Assembly (NCBI GenBank): GCA_910575445.1
Contig: CAJTFW010000011.1
Location: 1-64,000 of the forward strand
Source of the DNA: Lachnospiraceae bacterium
GTDB lineage: Bacteria > Bacillota > Clostridia > Lachnospirales > Lachnospiraceae
Reading direction: 5' to 3'
Length of the DNA: 64,000 nt
The notes under the pieces were generated by a model. The model was not told the origin of the DNA, did not search any database, and saw only the letters and a program-made list of their open reading frames with translations. The position numbers and the translations under genes were made by a program. Numbering within the stretch: position 1 is the stretch's first letter; every line of letters starts with the position of its first letter. Shown one piece after another: positions 47,986-56,503 of this stretch.

Positions 47986-49475
47986 ATCTGCCACGCTTTC
48001 ATAATCTCCAGCAGATTTTCAATAATCACCTGTGACTGAAGATTGCCATTCTCTGCCAACGCTCCTAGATATTGCTGGTACATGGGATTTCCGGCTAACA
48101 TACAACCATATGCCATCAAAAGGTCCTGAAATTCCAAGTCCAGATATTTCTTGCTGCATTTGCGAAGACGACTCTTTGTTAAATCATTCACATCCTCTAC
48201 AAAGGCATCAAAACAACAGAATAACTCCCATTGTATCTCATAAGAATAATAAAAAATATTGTCTTCCTCCTCCCAGAATTGTTCTTCCGGGTCATCTAAT
48301 ATCTTATATGGATTTTTTATCTGATTTGCTTGTGCATACTCTTCTCTTGAATATCCGCCCAGTGCAGCCACCGGAAATTTCAGATACAGTTTACTAATCT
48401 GATACCAGAACATAAACTGTTCTCCCTCAAACAAATCATCCACCAAATCGATAAGCTCTGAGCGGCAAAATGCCCATCCTTCATTTCCTCCCACGGAATT
48501 CAAAAGCCTAAGCGCAATACTGTAACCAATCTTCTCCTCTATCATACAGCTTTTTAACAAAAGCAAAAGGTCATATAACCAGACTGCCAGCCTGTCATCT
48601 AGTGCTAGCAATGCCTGTTTATCTACAGGCTTTCTTGGCACCTCCTGACCAAATCTCTCTTTTTGCTGGCATGCATAGGTTATATGAATCCCATTGCGCG
48701 TCACATAGCGCGTCTTTTCTTCTGGCATCACTTTTGTATGCACAATCTCTAGTCTCTCTAGCCGAAGCACCACATATCTTTCAAATTCTTCCAGCGTAAA
48801 CGTATAGTGAAAACAATCCTTTAAAATCTCACACATATCTTCCACGCTTAGAATTCCATAGTAATAGATTAACTTGCTAATTCTTGTATCCAGCTCCTCA
48901 TAGCCTTTGATAATTCTCTTAAAACTGCCACATCGAAGCTCTGGCGAGAGATAGGAAGCTGCTGGTGATGTTCTTCCAAAGCTTTGTACATCTCTAAACA
49001 CCTCTATAAAAATCTTCTTAAAGTCTTCCGCAAGTTCCAGAATCAATATCTCTTTCTCTGGCAAAAAAGCCATATCCACAAGTCCCAAATCCACAAGCAG
49101 CATTGGCGCTTCGCTTCCCTTATCCACTCGAATTCTCTGTTCTGGCTTTAATCTGCAAAGACGCATATACAATTCTACTGCTTCTTTAGAAAGCAATAGT
49201 AATACCATCCACATATGTGCCCTTATATAATCACAAAATGCCTCTGCCACTTTTATCTTCTTCCAATTTGATTTTGTTGCTACTTTTACATACTGGCAAT
49301 ATTTCAAAAGCGTCTTCTTTTTCTCTTGTGCTAAGAGCTCTGCCTGCTGTAACTTTGTACTTTCAGCTATAATCGGAATCTCATCCATCCGATACGCCAG
49401 CTGCCAAAGCATCATATGTTTATCTTTTAAAGTCTCAAAACGTTGTTTCTTTAATCCTTCCTCTTTATTTGCCAT
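47982..49475 (-). CDS. conserved-looking protein of unknown function in the sbcDC operon
   Basis: 497 aa, no signal peptide, mostly helical and charged, with no motif I recognise. Leu- and Glu-rich N-terminal half; an aromatic acidic patch EEQFWEEEDNIFYYSYEIQWE sits near residue 405. The start at 49475 follows AAAGGAGG; the frame extends 16 codons upstream without a better site. It is the first gene of the operon and coupled by ATGA overlap to sbcD, so it may act in the same repair process. This is inference from position only. Confidence 0.75.
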   Translation of the reverse strand: MANKEEGLKKQRFETLKDKHMMLWQLAYRMDEIPIIAESTKLQQAELLAQEKKKTLLKYCQYVKVATKSNWKKIKVAEAFCDYIRAHMWMVLLLLSKEAVELYMRLCRLKPEQRIRVDKGSEAPMLLVDLGLVDMAFLPEKEILILELAEDFKKIFIEVFRDVQSFGRTSPAASYLSPELRCGSFKRIIKGYEELDTRISKLIYYYGILSVEDMCEILKDCFHYTFTLEEFERYVVLRLERLEIVHTKVMPEEKTRYVTRNGIHITYACQQKERFGQEVPRKPVDKQALLALDDRLAVWLYDLLLLLKSCMIEEKIGYSIALRLLNSVGGNEGWAFCRSELIDLVDDLFEGEQFMFWYQISKLYLKFPVAALGGYSREEYAQANQIKNPYKILDDPEEQFWEEEDNIFYYSYEIQWELFCCFDAFVEDVNDLTKSRLRKCSKKYLDLEFQDLLMAYGCMLAGNPMYQQYLGALAENGNLQSQVIIENLLEIMKAWQI

Positions 49476-49511
49476 AAAAACCTCCTTTCCAAACGTTATT
49501 TCTCTTTCCAT

Positions 49512-49540
49512 ACTATAACACAATCCAACCCTATTTACAA
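49512..49540 (-). promoter_or_regulatory. promoter of the unknown-sbcD-sbcC operon
   Basis: On the minus strand: TTGTAA, 17-bp spacer, TATAGT, about 40 bp before the first gene. Confidence 0.7.
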
Positions 49541-49643
49541 TTTTCCCGCGTGAGTGCTTACGCTTTTCAGTGTATCATACCTGCTCGGTTCCTGTCGGTT
49601 TTTATCGAAAAAACTTACATTTCTTAAGATTTTCTAAATACCA

Positions 49644-49676
49644 TTGACAGAACAATATTATATGACATATAATATT
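49644..49676 (+). promoter_or_regulatory. padR promoter with 23-bp palindromic operator
   Basis: TTGACA (49644-49649), 18-bp spacer, TATAAT (49668-49673). A perfect palindrome at 49654-49676 (11-bp arms around a central A, arm ATATTATATG plus one A outside) covers the spacer and the -10 box. It contains ATG and CAT half-sites like PadR operators, so PadR autorepression is likely. Confidence 0.75.
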
Positions 49677-49704
49677 ATAAAATTACAAGCAAGGAGACAA
49701 TCGC

Positions 49705-50028
49705 ATGGTATTCAACACAGGTGCAGCACTTCTAGATGCCATTGTACTGGCCGTGGTGTCCATAGATGCCAGCGGAACCTACGGATACAAAATCACGCAG
49801 GATGTCCGACAGGTCATTGATATCTCGGAGTCCACGCTGTATCCCGTTCTTAGAAGACTTCTAAAAGACGGATGCCTAGAAGTATATGACATGGAATTTG
49901 GCGGACGCAACCGCAGATACTATAAGATTACTGACGCTGGAACAGCTCAGTTGAATCTCTACCGCAGCGAATGGAAGAGCTATGCGGAAAAAATCAGCAA
50001 AATATTTTATGGAGAACAAGAAGCATGA
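49705..50028 (+). CDS. PadR-family transcriptional regulator
   Basis: 107 aa. A short PadR winged helix: GTYGYKITQDVRQVIDISESTLYPVLRRLLKDGCLE and GRNRRYYKITDAG are hallmark segments. It leads a four-gene operon of envelope proteins in which every junction overlaps by 4 nt, and probably represses it through the palindrome upstream. Confidence 0.93.
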   Translation: MVFNTGAALLDAIVLAVVSIDASGTYGYKITQDVRQVIDISESTLYPVLRRLLKDGCLEVYDMEFGGRNRRYYKITDAGTAQLNLYRSEWKSYAEKISKIFYGEQEA

Positions 50029-50690
50029 CCAGACAACAATTTCTACAAGAACTTGACAGACTTCTGTCAGACCTCCCAGAGAGTGAACGAAAAGAAGCCA
50101 TCCAATACTACAACGATTACTTTGATGACGCTGGTGCTGAGAATGAAGCAAATGTTATCAAAGAGCTTGGAAGTCCAGCTTTTGTCGCCCGCACCATTCG
50201 GGCAGACTCCTCCTCTGAACATGGAGAATACACCGAACAAGGTTATCAAGACCACCGCTTTGACCATCACCAGGATATATCTACAGATACCACACACAGC
50301 AACACTCAAAGTCCCAATCTTTGGAAAATCGTCTGTGTGACTCTTATCTGCCTGATACTATTTCCTGTGGTTCTTCCCATCTTTTTGGCTATCCTTCTTG
50401 TATTAGTTGGTATCTTTATTGGTATCCTTGGCATCACTGCTGGCATCGTCGCTGCATCTATTGCTCTGCCAATCAGTGGAATCCTTTTGATTGCTGTTGG
50501 CGTCTACCGTATCTTCTTTCTTCCAGGAGTTGGGATTGCCTTAAGCGGCGTTGGATGTATCCTTCTTGCAGTGGGCATCCTACTCTTTGTACTAACCATC
50601 TGGATAATCAAGACACTGCTTCCACCGTGTCTGCGGGCCATCATCGCTCTTATCCGCTATCCTCTTAGAAAGGCAGGTATTGTCAAATGA
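50025..50690 (+). CDS. DUF1700 membrane protein
   Basis: 221 aa. Residues 1-65 are the DUF1700 domain (MTRQQFLQELDRLLSDLPE, then YYNDYFDDAG and IKELGSP). Residues about 105-200 hold four hydrophobic helices. The start at 50025 overlaps the padR stop (ATGA). PadR-DUF1700-DUF4097 clusters are common in Firmicutes and linked to envelope stress responses; the molecular role is not established. Confidence 0.9.
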   Translation: MTRQQFLQELDRLLSDLPESERKEAIQYYNDYFDDAGAENEANVIKELGSPAFVARTIRADSSSEHGEYTEQGYQDHRFDHHQDISTDTTHSNTQSPNLWKIVCVTLICLILFPVVLPIFLAILLVLVGIFIGILGITAGIVAASIALPISGILLIAVGVYRIFFLPGVGIALSGVGCILLAVGILLFVLTIWIIKTLLPPCLRAIIALIRYPLRKAGIVK

Positions 50691-51586
50691 AAATCATCAC
50701 TAAAGTCTGTATTATTGTAAGTGGTGTCTTCCTGGTTATAGGGGTCATCTGTCTGTCAGTTGGCGCTGCTATGGGTGTCACTCCCTCACAGCTTTTGTAT
50801 CACAACATCAATTTTGGTAATTTTTTCACAAATAGCACTTCAACGCCTCTAGAAAGTGACAGTCTAAGCGAAACACATACCTTTACCGATATAAAATCTC
50901 TGGATTTTGACCTTTCTCTATGTGAGCTTACCATCTATCAGCACGAGTCTGATGACCTTTTATTTACTGCAGATAACACAAGCTTCTATTTTAGCTGTAC
51001 ACAAGAAGATGAGCAATTAATTATCAAAGATGACCGTCCAGCTTCTACCGTACAAGACAGTATGAAACAGGCACTTAAACTCACCCTCTATCTTTCTCCA
51101 GAAGAGATAGAAGACATCGACATTAACATAGGCGCTGGAGAGATTACCATTGAAAAGCTCTCTGCAGAGCATATCAAATTTAACTGTGGTGTTGGCGATT
51201 TCCAGGCAGAAGAATTCTTCTGCGAAAACCTTGGCCTAAGCTGCGGTGTTGGAGAGATTAAGATAGCACGTCTTTTCTGTGAAGACACTGCCATTATCGA
51301 AACTGGAACCGGTAATATTCTGCTTGACCAATACCAAGGTCCCTCACTCGATATCAACTCTGGTGTTGGGGAGACTACTATCACTGTCGCTGGAGATGAG
51401 ACGGACTACAACTACACCCTCAATGCCAGTCTGGGTGAAATCTATCTCAATCACCATCACTTTTCGAAGTCCCACGACTCTGACTTTGCAGCCTGCTTAG
51501 AAAAAGACTATAACGCTGACCAAGACATCCAAATCCAAAATGCTCTTGGCAATATCAATCTAACCTTTATGGAGGAATCATTATGA
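50687..51586 (+). CDS. DUF4097 beta-strand-repeat protein, membrane-anchored
   Basis: 299 aa. One N-terminal membrane helix (about residues 7-30), then an extracytoplasmic region with repeats of the type GAGEITIEKL, CGVGDFQAEEF, CGVGEIKIARLF and GVGETTITVA, predicted to form a beta-helix. Likely a surface-side envelope stress component working with the DUF1700 and PspC partners. Confidence 0.9.
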   Translation: MKIITKVCIIVSGVFLVIGVICLSVGAAMGVTPSQLLYHNINFGNFFTNSTSTPLESDSLSETHTFTDIKSLDFDLSLCELTIYQHESDDLLFTADNTSFYFSCTQEDEQLIIKDDRPASTVQDSMKQALKLTLYLSPEEIEDIDINIGAGEITIEKLSAEHIKFNCGVGDFQAEEFFCENLGLSCGVGEIKIARLFCEDTAIIETGTGNILLDQYQGPSLDINSGVGETTITVAGDETDYNYTLNASLGEIYLNHHHFSKSHDSDFAACLEKDYNADQDIQIQNALGNINLTFMEESL

Positions 51587-51771
51587 ATGACAAAAAATTA
51601 ACAAAATCTGCTACTAACCGCATGATTAGCGGTGTCTGCGGGGGCATTGGAGAATACTTTCATCTGGATGCTACTCTTATTCGCCTTATCTGGGCTATCC
51701 TGACCGTCGGTGGAGTTGGCAGTGGTCTTATCCTTTACATTATCGCCGCCATTGTTATCCCCGAACCATAA
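51583..51771 (+). CDS. PspC-domain protein
   Basis: 62 aa. LTKSATNRMISGVCGGIGEYFHLDATLIRLIWAILTV is the PspC domain with a membrane helix. Small PspC proteins act with LiaF/DUF4097 partners in envelope stress. Last gene of the PadR operon, 4-nt overlap with the gene before it. A short T-rich stretch follows; no clear hairpin. Confidence 0.92.
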   Translation: MNDKKLTKSATNRMISGVCGGIGEYFHLDATLIRLIWAILTVGGVGSGLILYIIAAIVIPEP

Positions 51772-51859
51772 TTTTTAAGGAGATTATTTTCCTCTTTCTT
51801 TTACCGGGGCTGTCAAGAAATAGATAGCCCTATACAGTGGCAGGTGGAATTCTGTATGA

Positions 51860-52081
51860 ATTGAATCATCAGTTTATGCACCGCCTGCAAAAATAAACTA
51901 TCATCTTGCCGGTCTGTTGGACACCATAGATGCCCTTTATACAAAGTACAACGCATTTTTGTATGAGAATGGATATGGAGCAAAATACGATCTTGGAGAA
52001 GCCCGAATGTTCATGAGTGAAGGGATGGAAAAAGTCAGGAAAGTGATCGAAGAAAACAGACAGCGGAAAGAAAAAGCATAA
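51860..52081 (+). pseudogene. 3' fragment of an unrecognised gene
   Basis: An open frame of about 73 codons without a start codon, opened by an in-frame TGA at 51857-51859, ending RKVIEENRQRKEKA. It contains YHLAGLLDTIDALYTKYNAF and GYGAKYDLGEARMF, protein-like and not a shadow of another gene. A further fragment (LYEELKECGRRLMEYHEPA) lies in another frame at about 52095-52190. Together these look like the ruins of a mobile-element gene; family unknown. Confidence 0.5.
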
Positions 52082-52196
52082 ATCAAAGCTTTAGAAGCTT
52101 TATGAGGAACTAAAAGAATGCGGCAGGCGCCTTATGGAATATCATGAACCAGCTCTAGCGGCGAGTACCATGTTTCTGGTTCGCTGTTAGTACACC

Positions 52197-52406
52197 TTAT
52201 TCCTTTGGCATAATCTTTATCTTTCTTAGACATGATTCCTTTACTTTTCGAGACATATTTGAGGGATTCCAGTTGTAAGAAACCGCTCTGCTTAAAATAC
52301 GTCCGTCCTCTTGTACCTTATAATGGATACCGTCCATAAAGACAAAGGGGTAAATGGGAGAATTTTGTAAAATAATCTGTCGAATCTGCTCCTTTGCAAT
52401 TGCCAT
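52197..52406 (-). pseudogene. IS256-family transposase fragment
   Basis: 69 codons. YPFVFMDGIHYKVQEDGRI matches the region around the first catalytic Asp of IS256 (Mutator-type) transposases. Full-length proteins have about 400 residues, and the sequence after SRAVSYNW no longer fits. A truncated remnant and the clearest sign of transposition in this region. Confidence 0.75.
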
Positions 52407-52413
52407 AAAAATG

Positions 52414-52461
52414 CTCCTTTTCGATAAGAATTGTCATATCAGGATTCTTACCAAAAAGGAG
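52414..52461 (-). terminator. terminator after the two unknown genes
   Basis: CTCCTTTT pairs with AAAAGGAG and GGTAAGAAT with ATTCTTATC, making a stem of about 18 bp, followed on the minus strand by ATTTTT. Ends the two-gene unit at 52488-53660. Confidence 0.7.
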
Positions 52462-52487
52462 ACATTTTTTTCAAAAACAAAATTTTT

Positions 52488-53108
52488 TTACACTACCGCT
52501 GTAGATGAAATACTACTTGTATCTGAAAATCTTACTCCCTTCGTGTGGTGATAGAAAAGGTAGCGTTCCAATTCACTCATGTAAATTCTGGCATTTTGTT
52601 TCAATCCTGCATTTCCCAGATTAGAAGCTAAGTTTTCATAATACTGTTTAAAATCCATGGTTGTGTTTACATCCTGGTGACTGCCAAGTGCCATAAGCGG
52701 TATCCCACTGCTTGCCTTTACACTTTTGTCCCCCTGCTGTGCCAGGTGGACACGTAATGCAGTTATTTCCGCAGGCGTGGCATTTTCTGGGTTCACATCG
52801 TTTAAATGAATTTTCTGGGTAAAATTTTTTCCACGGATATCTTTTCCCTCGACATACATCACCGGGTCGTCATCTGTGGAACTTTCATCATACTTCATGT
52901 GAAGTTCCTGCCCCGAAACAGGACTGAACTCACTATGTAGATAACCCATTTTTAGCGTACCATGATAATTGCCGCCGTGAGCAGACGATGACTTTCCACT
53001 TATCTCACTTTGACCAAATACATTTCTCATATTATTATTTCTGGACGTAGCTCCAACCGGATATCTTGCCGTGGGAAAGCCTGCGCCTTGTAAACCTAAT
53101 ACACTCAT
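52488..53108 (-). CDS. protein of unknown function
   Basis: 206 aa. N-terminal 60 residues rich in Gly, Ser and Asn (MSVLGLQGAGFPTARYPVGA), then a mixed beta/alpha part (MYVEGKDIRGKNFTQKIHLNDV) and a C-terminal helical part FKQYYENLASNLGNAG. No signal peptide, no membrane helix, no cysteines. GAGGAG lies 6 nt before the start. Second gene of a pair. I do not recognise it. The lack of cysteine and the flexible N terminus would fit an exported protein, but this is speculation. Confidence 0.7.
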   Translation of the reverse strand: MSVLGLQGAGFPTARYPVGATSRNNNMRNVFGQSEISGKSSSAHGGNYHGTLKMGYLHSEFSPVSGQELHMKYDESSTDDDPVMYVEGKDIRGKNFTQKIHLNDVNPENATPAEITALRVHLAQQGDKSVKASSGIPLMALGSHQDVNTTMDFKQYYENLASNLGNAGLKQNARIYMSELERYLFYHHTKGVRFSDTSSISSTAVV

Positions 53109-53135
53109 TTTTTCTCCTCAATCTGTCTTTTTCAT

Positions 53136-53660
53136 TTATGCCTTTAATTGTTCCAATATCTCTAAAAATTTTCTGTAATCCTGAAAATGCTGCGATTTAT
53201 TTACATCAACATCGGTAGCCGCTTTTGAATACTCATATAAATTTTTATACGAATCCAGCCCTTTGACTTCCAACATCGTTTCCAGTCCTCCAAAATTTCC
53301 AAAAGCATTGTTTTTTCGGTCGGAAACATCTTCGCATTTTGTTAAAACACCTTCCGGTTTTGTTGGATTGATCTTGCTTTCATCTAATGGCGTAATTCCT
53401 AAATAGATAGCGGTAGCTCTTCCTTTGGAAATGATACCAGCTTCCACCAGTTCACCCATGAGCGCAATCGAATCTTCTTTTGACATATTTGTGGAATTGT
53501 ATTTCTGTTTCAGATTCTCTAATTCCTCATCCGTCAGTTTATCTTTTTTTGCGCCTTCCACCCATTTTTCTGCCTGTTGCTGGAAGTAAGAAGGGTGGTA
53601 TGCTACTTCCTTTCTTGTAACCGCATATACGGGAAATCCATTTACCATCTGAATTGTCAT
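53136..53660 (-). CDS. protein of unknown function
   Basis: 174 aa, soluble, no signal peptide. Begins MTIQMVNGFPVYAVTRKEVAYHPSYF; a charged helical region EKWVEGAKKDKLTDEELENL follows, and the C terminus is HFQDYRKFLEILEQLKA. Like its partner downstream it ends in a helix with a FxxYxxxL pattern, so the two may bind each other or be distant paralogues. AAGGAG is well placed. A GGTTCT/AGAACC hairpin lies in the leader at 53689-53714. Flanked by decayed DNA on both sides. Confidence 0.7.
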   Translation of the reverse strand: MTIQMVNGFPVYAVTRKEVAYHPSYFQQQAEKWVEGAKKDKLTDEELENLKQKYNSTNMSKEDSIALMGELVEAGIISKGRATAIYLGITPLDESKINPTKPEGVLTKCEDVSDRKNNAFGNFGGLETMLEVKGLDSYKNLYEYSKAATDVDVNKSQHFQDYRKFLEILEQLKA

Positions 53661-53754
53661 AATTGTGTTACTCCTTACGTTTCAGTCTATGGTTCTTCTG
53701 TCGGTCAGAACCATTTATGCTCCCTTACATATAAGTCCAAGCATATACTGTTAT

Positions 53755-53910
53755 TTAACTATTTTCTTGTAACATACGTTCAAATATAGCCGTAATCTTA
53801 CGGTATAGCCCTTTCGTTTCTTCCTTAAACGCTAATGGGTTAGAATATACCAAAGATTCCTGGCTGCGTGTAAAAGCCAACACATTCCCATCAATGAAAT
53901 CTGGTTAATT
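53755..53910 (-). pseudogene. 3' fragment of an unrecognised gene
   Basis: A minus-strand frame of about 49 codons without start: DFIDGNVLAFTRSQESLVYS, then LAFKEETKGLYRKITAIFER, ending in TAA at 53755. An in-frame stop blocks extension upstream at about 53904. Protein-like composition; family unknown. It abuts another truncated gene in the opposite direction. Confidence 0.45.
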
Positions 53911-54051
53911 GGCTCTTTACTTTTTTTAGCCACATTCAGTTTTGAAGCAAAACTGCCGGCTGTGAAAAATCAGGTTTCTGTTTTTCTAGTGATATTCACC
54001 TCTCTAATCTTTCTTGATTTTATATTTTTAAGAAATAATCAGAAACTGTAA
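53902..54051 (+). pseudogene. 3' fragment of a membrane protein gene
   Basis: A plus-strand frame of about 49 codons: WLIGSLLFLATFSFEAKLPA, then QVSVFLVIFTSLIFLDFIFL, ending RNNQKL and TAA. Two hydrophobic helices with a short loop; start missing. Joined head to head with the fragment before it at about 53905, which marks a deletion or insertion scar. Confidence 0.45.
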
Positions 54052-54101
54052 AATATTATTATTTCACCTCCTTTAACGCCTATCTCTACCGTCTGCTTAT
54101 T

Positions 54102-54399
54102 TCATAAAAACCAATAATGTGGACATGGCATATAAGTAACCGTATACAACAACTCGCCATACTTTATATCATTACATTTTGTACATTTAAATCCATCATA
54201 GATATTGTGATACAGCCACCATTGCTATTCTTCTTATGTTCTGTTATCTCTAAATGAACGGAATACTTATGATTACAAGTCGTTTTGTCGCTTTCCTTCA
54301 TATAGCAGAGAGCATAAATATTTCCATCATCAGAAACAAGTAAACTTGTAATTTCCATTCGGTTGATTCTCTTAAATCAATAAAACATATTTGTTTCAT
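54102..54399 (-). pseudogene. frameshifted small zinc-ribbon-like gene
   Basis: Three frames join into one plausible protein: MKQICFIDLREST from 54399, then MEITSLLVSDDGNIYALCYM to about 54210, then YDGFKCTKCNDIKYGELLYT and VTYMPCPHYWFL ending at 54102. The last part has CxxC and CPH, like a zinc ribbon. Two frameshifts would be needed, so it is a pseudogene unless the shifts are sequencing errors. Function unknown. Confidence 0.45.
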
Positions 54400-54702
54400 T
54401 TTCCAGTATTGTGTGATTTATATTTTTTTCATAATACCTTAATTTGGAAATGTTTTCAATATATTGTCTGTATTTTCCGTGTGGTGCGTCCCTGACGGCG
54501 CTTTCCCATCAGAGAGGAGCAGACGCTCATAATATCCGCTGTCAATCTGCCTTTCCAGTTTCTGTGCTTTATACTTTTCTTTCCCATGAAAAAAACACTT
54601 TCCTTTTCTTCCCTTCCGCATTATAATAGAATCGATTCGTTATCATTTTATCCTGCATCCATCCAGAACCGATGCAGAGCAATCACAGGAGGACTTACTA
54701 TT

Positions 54703-56112
54703 ATGGGCGGCTTTTTTGGAGTTGCGTCAAAAAATGACTGTATCTTTGACCTATTTTTCGGAACAGATTACCACTCTCACCTTGGCACAAGACGGGGCGG
54801 CATGGCCGTCTACGGAGAAAAAGGATTTGACCGTGCCATTCACAATATAGAAAATTCACCTTTTCGTACCAAATTTGATAAAGATATGAGACAGATGAAA
54901 GGCTATCTAGGTATTGGTTGTATCTCTGACTACGAACCACAGCCTTTGATTATCCGTTCTCACCATGGCACCTACGCCATCACAACGGTTGGTAAAATCA
55001 ACAACACCGAAGAAATCACTGACCTTATCTACAAAAACGGTAACACACACTTTCTTGAGATGAGCGGAGGAGATATCAACCCTACGGAGCTTGTTGCCTC
55101 CATTATCAACCAAAAAGAAAATCTAATTGATGGCATCCGCTATGCGCAGGAGCTTATTGAAGGCTCTATGACGCTTCTTCTGATGACTCCCAAAGGCATC
55201 TACGCTGCCAGAGACCGCATGGGACGCACTCCAGTAATCATCGGCAAAAAAGAAGACGCCTACTGTATCACCTTTGAAAGCTATGCCTACCTGAATCTTG
55301 GCTATGAAGACGAACGGGAGTTAGGTCCTGGCGAAATTGTCGTTGTCACTTCTGAAGGTGTCACCTCACTCTCGGCTCCTGGCAAAGAGATGAAAATCTG
55401 TACCTTCCTCTGGGTCTACTATGGTTATCCCTCTAGCTCCTACGAAGGCGTCAATGTCGAGCAGATGCGTTATAACTGTGGCATCAAGATGGCCAAGCGG
55501 GACAATGCACAGCCAGATAATGTAGCCGGCGTACCAGACTCTGGAACTGCTCATGCTGTAGGCTATGCTAACCAATCCGGCATTCCATTTTCCAGACCCT
55601 TTGTTAAATATACTCCTACCTGGCCTCGCTCCTTTATGCCAACCATCCAGAACAAGCGTAACCTGATAGCCAAGATGAAACTTATTCCGATTCATCAGCT
55701 TATCAAAGGAAAAAGTCTGCTTCTTATCGACGATTCCATCGTCCGTGGCACACAGCTTCGCGAGACAACCGAATTTCTATATCAAAGCGGCGCCAAAGAA
55801 GTCCATATCCGTCCAGCATGCCCTCCGCTTGTCTACGGCTGCAAATACCTGAATTTCTCACGTTCTACTTCTGATATGGACCTAATTACCAGAAGAATCA
55901 TCGCACGCCTAGAAGGAAGTGACCAAGTACCAGATGAAGTCCTTCAAGAATACGCCGACCCCAATTCCAAAAAATATGAGACTATGGTGGAAGAAATCCG
56001 AAAAGAACTGAATTTTACCTCTCTAAAATACAATCGCTTAGATGACCTTTTAGATTCGGTCGGAATTGAACCTTATAAACTCTGTACGTATTGTTGGAAT
56101 GGGAAAGAATAA
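54703..56112 (+). CDS. PurF-like amidophosphoribosyltransferase lacking the glutaminase cysteine
   Basis: 469 aa. The C-terminal phosphoribosyltransferase part has the PRPP motif LLLIDDSIVRGTQLRE, and cysteines at ACPPLVYGCKY and LCTYCWNG match the iron-sulfur ligands of Bacillus-type PurF. The N-terminal domain keeps the fold but starts MGGFFGVASKND where active enzymes have MCGxxGI: the nucleophile Cys is Gly. The HRGQE segment reads TRRGG and the NGNL loop reads VGKINN. So it probably cannot use glutamine; it could use ammonia or have another role. The start at 54703 follows AGGAGG by 10 nt. Confidence 0.85.
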   Translation: MGGFFGVASKNDCIFDLFFGTDYHSHLGTRRGGMAVYGEKGFDRAIHNIENSPFRTKFDKDMRQMKGYLGIGCISDYEPQPLIIRSHHGTYAITTVGKINNTEEITDLIYKNGNTHFLEMSGGDINPTELVASIINQKENLIDGIRYAQELIEGSMTLLLMTPKGIYAARDRMGRTPVIIGKKEDAYCITFESYAYLNLGYEDERELGPGEIVVVTSEGVTSLSAPGKEMKICTFLWVYYGYPSSSYEGVNVEQMRYNCGIKMAKRDNAQPDNVAGVPDSGTAHAVGYANQSGIPFSRPFVKYTPTWPRSFMPTIQNKRNLIAKMKLIPIHQLIKGKSLLLIDDSIVRGTQLRETTEFLYQSGAKEVHIRPACPPLVYGCKYLNFSRSTSDMDLITRRIIARLEGSDQVPDEVLQEYADPNSKKYETMVEEIRKELNFTSLKYNRLDDLLDSVGIEPYKLCTYCWNGKE

Positions 56113-56119
56113 TATTAGT

Positions 56120-56161
56120 AAAGGGGCTGATACACTAAGTAATTCGTGCACAGCTCCTTTT
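56120..56161 (+). terminator. terminator after the PurF-like gene
   Basis: AAAGGGGCTG pairs with CAGCTCCTTT (one G-U pair), loop of 21 nt, followed by TTC. Confidence 0.6.
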
Positions 56162-56227
56162 CTATGCAAAAAATAACTGTCAGACCTCGAAAAAATCCGA
56201 CAGTTGATGTAAAATTGATGTGTAGCC

Positions 56228-56410
56228 TCAAAGAATACAATCAGAAAATTTTAACTCATTTTTATAATATTGTACTAACTTTTTAACCTCTTGATCAGCT
56301 GCAAAAAGATACTTACATGCTACCTGATTTGTAATGTCACATACTAATGGTACTATTGCCTCCCAGAAAAGACCAAAGCCTAATGGTATACCTATTTGTT
56401 TATTTATCTT
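56228..56410 (-). pseudogene. 3' fragment of a GNAT acetyltransferase-like gene
   Basis: About 60 codons without a start: GIPLGFGLFWEAIVPLVCDI, then CKYLFAADQEVKKLVQYYKN, then ELKFSDCIL and stop. The pattern C-K-Y-L-F-A-A-D followed by LVxYYK resembles the C-terminal part of some GNAT-type proteins. Truncated by an in-frame stop near 56411. Confidence 0.45.
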
Positions 56411-56423
56411 TTATCACTTAAAA

Positions 56424-56503
56424 ACATAAAAAGACTTCCAAGAAAAACCTTGGAAGCCCTGAATTTACTATATAAATTATAATTACTTAACCACCATAGC
56501 CAC
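56424..56503. repeat. 80-bp direct repeat, copy A (tuf 3'-end type)
   Basis: 69 of 80 positions match copy B at 63462-63541 without gaps. It includes the terminator hairpin and the last 17 bp of coding sequence of a tuf-like 3' end. Several differences fall in the hairpin arms. Confidence 0.75.

Noticed and set aside
54439-54626. Opposed small open frames on both strands before the PurF-like gene
   Set aside because: No ribosome binding site, no protein-like pattern; the plus-strand frame overlaps the promoter area of the PurF-like gene.
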